Positions 25,250 to 28,473 of a stretch of 28,473 nucleotides of DNA are shown piece by piece. The DNA lies in NCBI GenBank assembly GCA_003427395.1, contig BFEA01000306.1, forward strand, positions 1,368,447 through 1,396,919, in the 5' to 3' direction. Position 1 is the first letter of the stretch, and each line of letters starts with the position of its first letter. This DNA comes from Chara braunii. Lineage: Eukaryota > Streptophyta > Charophyceae > Charales > Characeae. A program made the position numbers and the translations under genes. The notes beneath the pieces are model-generated. The model saw only the letters and a program-made list of their open reading frames with translations, was not told where the DNA came from and ran no database searches.

Positions 25250-25762
25250 AAGCTATAGAACTGTACACAATCTGCACTAAGACACTCTTTGATGCTTACC
25301 ACAACGTAGTGCACAGACCGACTTATAATTAAACTAATTAATCGGTGGCTGCGTCAGAGAGTATATACATTTGGGTCCAACAGGTAAGTTCAGGTTCCTA
25401 CAAACGAAACTACGTCGACTTTGACTAGTTCACAAACAGAAGCACAATGAACAGAAAACAGTTCTAAACTATCCTGTCTGTCAGATGTTAATGGCTGTAC
25501 ATCTAACTCGTCAAAATAAAAATAGAATCATTTGTTGGGTCTGTTTGCAGAGTGGAATCTTGCCCAAACTTGTCACCTGGAATCTACCCCTCCCTTGGTT
25601 CTTCTTGAATGTCTCTTGTCGTCAAAGTCCCTGAGCAATCCGGACAGCGTGCATGTCTAAAGGTGTGCACATGGCCCACCCCTGTGCCCCGAGTCCTGTT
25701 GAGCTGGCCAGCCCTGCACAATATTTATCCTCGTGTGCAGCGAGCCTTACACCGACCGATTG

Positions 25763-25843
25763 GCTGATCAGCAGGCGTTTATACGGACGGCCCCCGAAGT
25801 CCTCAGGAATTCTTTAACGTCGCAGACAGGACGTCGATCACAG
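25763..25843 (-). repeat. Leader segment shared with element A (copy in C)
   Basis: On the - strand it carries GTCCTGTCTGCGACGTTAAA followed by GAATTC and, after about 40 bp, CTGATCAG. This is the same order as 720-798 in element A. Confidence 0.75.
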
Positions 25844-25869
25844 CCAATGGAAGGTACCGCGCCGGTGCT

Positions 25870-25877
25870 TATTTATA
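25870..25877 (-). promoter_or_regulatory. TATA box in element C leader
   Basis: TATAAATA on the - strand, preceded by GGTGTC and followed by AGCACCGGCGCGG, is a textbook core promoter word. It lies about 650 bp inside the element and not in the LTR, just upstream of the segment shared with element A. Confidence 0.45.
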
Positions 25878-26517
25878 GACACCCGGTCTCGTCTGTCCCC
25901 TAGGGTTGGCCTGCTCTTCAGAACCCCTCTACAGTGCAGCGAGCAGACAAAGGGCAAAGCAGCAAAGCATGCGCGCTCTACTCCCGATGGGTTGGCATGG
26001 TGACCGTGACCCAGTGCTTCGTCCGGGGCCCTTCAGATATCACTGCCCTCTCTTTCCACATGCTCCACATGAAGATTGACGACTCTCAAGGTTGAGCGCA
26101 CACGACTCCTCACATGAGAGGAATCTCAAGACAGAACACATCCTCACGGTAAGAAGTGTCGAAGAGGGTAGATAAGGTTAGGTGCAACGTACCTCAAAAT
26201 AGTTGCCCCCAACTACATATATTCTCACCAGATGACCCGATGTTGATTGTGATGACCAGTCACTGCTTCGGCACAACCAGCATTGCACAAGTGTTCCACC
26301 TCAGCATCAATCACACACCGGATAGTTCTCATCACAATGCGAACACCCAATAATCACCGCTTAGCCTTCCTGGCAAACCCCTCTCCACCTGGGTCCCTTA
26401 CTTATCTTCGCCCTCCTCACTACACACATCCCACGGCACAGTCGCTCACCGTACACAACGAGTGCATGTACCGCATAAGGCAGAAGATAAGCGCCAGATT
26501 AAGGCACCGAACCATAA

Positions 26518-26528
26518 CTGCGATACCA
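26518..26528 (-). promoter_or_regulatory. Element C primer-binding site
   Basis: TGGTATCGCAG on the - strand lies three bases after the 5' LTR end (CTTCCTTGCA). It is similar to element B's TGGTATCGGAG and the common initiator Met-tRNA PBS. Confidence 0.75.
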
Positions 26529-26531
26529 AAT

Positions 26532-27440
26532 TGCAAGGAAGATGAGCAATAGCGAACTTCAGCAATCAAACAGCATCATACACATGAGACCAGATAGTCG
26601 TGACCTCGAACCAATAGAAGAATTGCATCACGAGTTTCACCAAATAAGAGCACACCAAAAGCTCATAATTGACAATGCTGGAATAGTCTCATCATCATCA
26701 ACGAAGAACCAATATTGCTATCCTATCTAGCGCTCGGCGCCCAGACTACGAATGGCAGATCCTATCTAGCCTAGACTACAATGCCGTTGATGACGTCAAC
26801 AACTTCCTAAGTACGAGCAGATCTCGGTCAATGCCGCACGCGTCAAGCACCAGGTATGTCTCTCGTATCACTCACAACCTCGTACCCCAACTCACAGATG
26901 CCACTTGCACCCAAGGACCACCATGCGCCCCATCCAGCATACAGAAGCACAGCTCGGCTATGGCTGCCTGCTCATTCCAGCTCGCCCGTGAGCGCATAGC
27001 CTGGCAAGCATTGCGCACAAAGCAACCAGTGCCCGAATGTCCAATGTGTGGGCTGGCCCTCTCCTCAATGGAAGTGGCCCGTCTGCTTGCGTGCAGCCTG
27101 GCTGCGTTGGCCCCCTGCCCAAAACCTTTCGGTAGGGCTAAGGAGGCTGAGCCTCAGGCCAAATGAATCAGGCCCAGACCCACCGACAATTACTTGTGCC
27201 CATGTCTGAGTTGGGTCTATGCTGCGTACCTCGCCCACGGCATGACTTAGATACATTCGAAAAAGGAGGCTAGGGCCTCGGCGCCTTCAACCAACTGGCG
27301 CTGCGCAACTGCCTGAATTTTCCCCAGTTGCGAAGTAGTCCAAAGTAGGCCTCTTGTCGTCTGTCGAGCCTGCCTTCACTTAGGGCGGCCGGCCTGTTGC
27401 AAATAGGGCCCCAGTAGGGCTTATCGAGGCCTATGCCTCG
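26532..27440 (-). repeat. Element C 5' LTR, outer end overrun by an A-family LTR
   Basis: 909 bp, collinear with 18608-19542. It stops at GCCTCG, two bases short of the expected GCCTCGCA end, followed by GACTTGTGTG. It lacks one stretch near 27010 (AGCAATAGAGCAGTAGCGC in the other copy) and one near 27205. Confidence 0.88.
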
Positions 27441-27444
27441 GACT

Positions 27445-28314
27445 TGTGTGTTTGAACCCGTGACCTGCATTTTAGGATTCAATTGATGTTTGTCGTAGGT
27501 CGATGTAGCTGTCGGGTCTTGAACCGTAGGTTTGTCGAGTAGGGGCCATAGTTGTGTAGAGGCCGTAGCTGTAGTAATTATGAAAGGTCAAGGTCGTAGC
27601 TGCTACAGTCCTGAAAGGTCAAGGTTGTAGCTTCTACAGTTCCGAAAGGCCAAGTCCGCAGGCTTCCAGAAGGTCCGGAAGTGGCCTTTCGAACATTGCT
27701 CACAGCAGACCAGAGGCAAGTGGGCAAGTGGTGAGTCCAACCTTGCTTAGTCAGCGGTACCCAGTCCGAGTCTCACTTAGTTCAGTCAGCAAGTACCACG
27801 TGGGACTGTGTGCACCTTGGGCCCGGTGGAAAGGGGCAGACCAGCGACCAACAAAAGTCCCACATTCCGGCGTGAGCCATGCAGAAGGCAGCGTCCAGCC
27901 ATTCATTCATTCCGGCGTGAGCCATGCAGAAGCGCTGCCATAACGTCTTGAGCGAGGTGGTCTGCAAATGCCTGAGGTCGAAGTGCGTTGAAGGGGGATA
28001 GAGTGTCCATAGCCAGTAGAGGTTAGGCGTCCATAGCCGCTGTAGCTTAGAGATAGAGTTCGGTGTGTTTCTGTTCGCTACTGAGTGTGTGTGCGTGGGA
28101 TATCCAGGGAGATCCAGTGTGAAGTGTGCGTGAACAGTTGAGGTGAAGAGGGATGTATAAGCGCTCAGGCGCCATAGTTAAATTGAAGCGGGTTTGTATC
28201 TGAACTGTGTCCTCGCCTTGAATATCTCTCAACTTTGTGTGGACACCCAGCGCCAGTGTGGAATGCCATATGTTTGTATGCATGCGAGGTGAGAAGAAAG
28301 CGAGTCTGATTGCA
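27445..28314 (+). repeat. 5' LTR of the second A-family element
   Basis: Probable TGTGTGTTTGAACC...CTGATTGCA, about 870 bp. It contains the about 30-bp GTAGCTGCTAC units (27570-27650) and an inverted repeat CGAAAGGCCA/TGGCCTTTCG (27643-27652, 27682-27691). A duplication of CATTCCGGCGTGAGCCATGC at 27863 and 27908 (period 45) lies where element A's LTR has its TATA box, and no TATAAAT is left here. The left boundary is uncertain by several bases. Confidence 0.8.
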
Positions 28315-28315
28315 T

Positions 28316-28327
28316 TGGTATCAGAGC
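28316..28327 (+). promoter_or_regulatory. Primer-binding site of the second A-family element
   Basis: TGGTATCAGAGC is the classical plant initiator Met-tRNA PBS, one base after the LTR end. The 146 bp after it carry no recognisable feature apart from CCATAG words. Confidence 0.9.
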
Positions 28328-28473
28328 TGGTTCCCGCTATTCCATGCGCCGTCGTCGTCGAGCAGTGCACCGAAGTTGGGCGCCATAGTTGAAGCCGTGC
28401 CACCAAGAGAAGGTCCACCATAGCTGCGCCGCGGAGAAAGTTATCGGGCACCTGCAAGGAATAACAACAAAGA

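Larger units (their letters stand above)
25250..26517 (-). other. Element C untranslated leader
   Basis: About 1.27 kb between PBS and Gag with no plausible ORF. It holds the 80-bp segment shared with element A (25843-25763), a TATA box at 25877-25870 and weaker ones near 25780 (TATAAACG) and 25720 (GATAAATA), all on the element's strand. On the + strand there is CAACAGGTAAGTTCAGG (25379), a strong donor-like word antisense to the element. Beyond these I see nothing. Confidence 0.55.
18608..27440 (-). mobile_element. Element C: Ty3/gypsy chromodomain LTR retrotransposon, reverse strand, degenerate
   Basis: Reading the - strand: LTR 27440-26532, PBS, leader, gag, protease, RT, RNase H, integrase, chromodomain, PPT, LTR 19542-18608. 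The LTRs begin TGCGAGGC and end CTTCCTTGCA on that strand. The last two bases expected at the right-hand end are missing because an element-A-family LTR sits there. A target-site duplication cannot be checked for the same reason. Stops, shifts, a deletion in RT and a duplication in RNase H make it inactive. Confidence 0.9.
27445..28473 (+). mobile_element. Second A-family element: 5' LTR, PBS and leader start, cut by window edge
   Basis: An LTR collinear with 6605-7409 is followed by a PBS and 146 bp of leader. Since a PBS follows, this is a 5' LTR, so a + strand element extends beyond the window. It sits at the outer end of element C's LTR and is therefore younger than element C. Confidence 0.82.

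Overview
This 28.5-kb window is eukaryotic repeat DNA. It is almost entirely three decayed Ty3/gypsy LTR retrotransposons plus the start of a fourth, packed nearly end to end, with nested insertions. I found no host protein-coding gene, rRNA, complete tRNA or CRISPR array. Three things point to a plant-lineage genome: primer-binding sites of the TGGTATC(A/G)GAG type (complementary to the 3' end of initiator Met-tRNA), chromodomain-type C-termini on the pol polyproteins, and CCCTAA/TTAGGG motifs. A charophyte alga such as Chara, or an early-diverging land plant, is my guess from the overall look of the Gag-Pol proteins. The sequence does not prove it. Single N bases at 768, 7570 and 21405 suggest a draft assembly.

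Layout. (1) Element A, + strand, 1-7409, 5' LTR outside the window: minisatellite and leader (1-1093), gag (1094-2958), protease, reverse transcriptase/RNase H, integrase and a truncated chromodomain (3033-6516), then a 3' LTR (about 6605-7409). It ends inside (2) an LTR fragment of the element-C family, X1 (7410-8278). (3) Element B, + strand, 8371-18097, with two recognisable LTRs of about 1.37 kb, a PBS, a leader carrying a perfect-period 231-bp tandem duplication, broken gag-pol and a polypurine tract. (4) A 510-bp stretch without recognised coding content (18098-18607). (5) Element C, - strand, 18608-27440, with LTRs of about 0.92 kb, PBS, PPT and broken gag-pol. (6) A second LTR of the element-A family, + strand, about 27445-28314, inserted at the outer edge of element C's 5' LTR and followed by a textbook PBS at 28316. 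This is the start of another A-type element running off the right edge.

In all three elements the order is gag - protease - RT - RNase H - integrase - chromodomain, the Ty3/gypsy (Metaviridae-like) arrangement. Each pol is interrupted by frameshifts, in-frame stops, small deletions or lost catalytic residues, so none of the copies could move by itself. Element A is the best preserved (RT with an intact YLDD box). Element B has YLYD at the RT active site, a degenerate zinc knuckle and a protease with no recognisable active site. Element C has an intact YLDD and zinc knuckle, but DTC instead of DTG in protease and a deletion in the RT palm.

The more unusual signals are non-coding: a dense TTGAC(C/T) array at the left edge, the 231-bp telomere-motif duplication in element B, a hairpin and about 30-bp repeats conserved between two diverged A-family LTRs, an 80-bp leader segment shared by elements A and C, TATA boxes in element C's leader rather than its LTR, and a short tRNA-like segment found twice.
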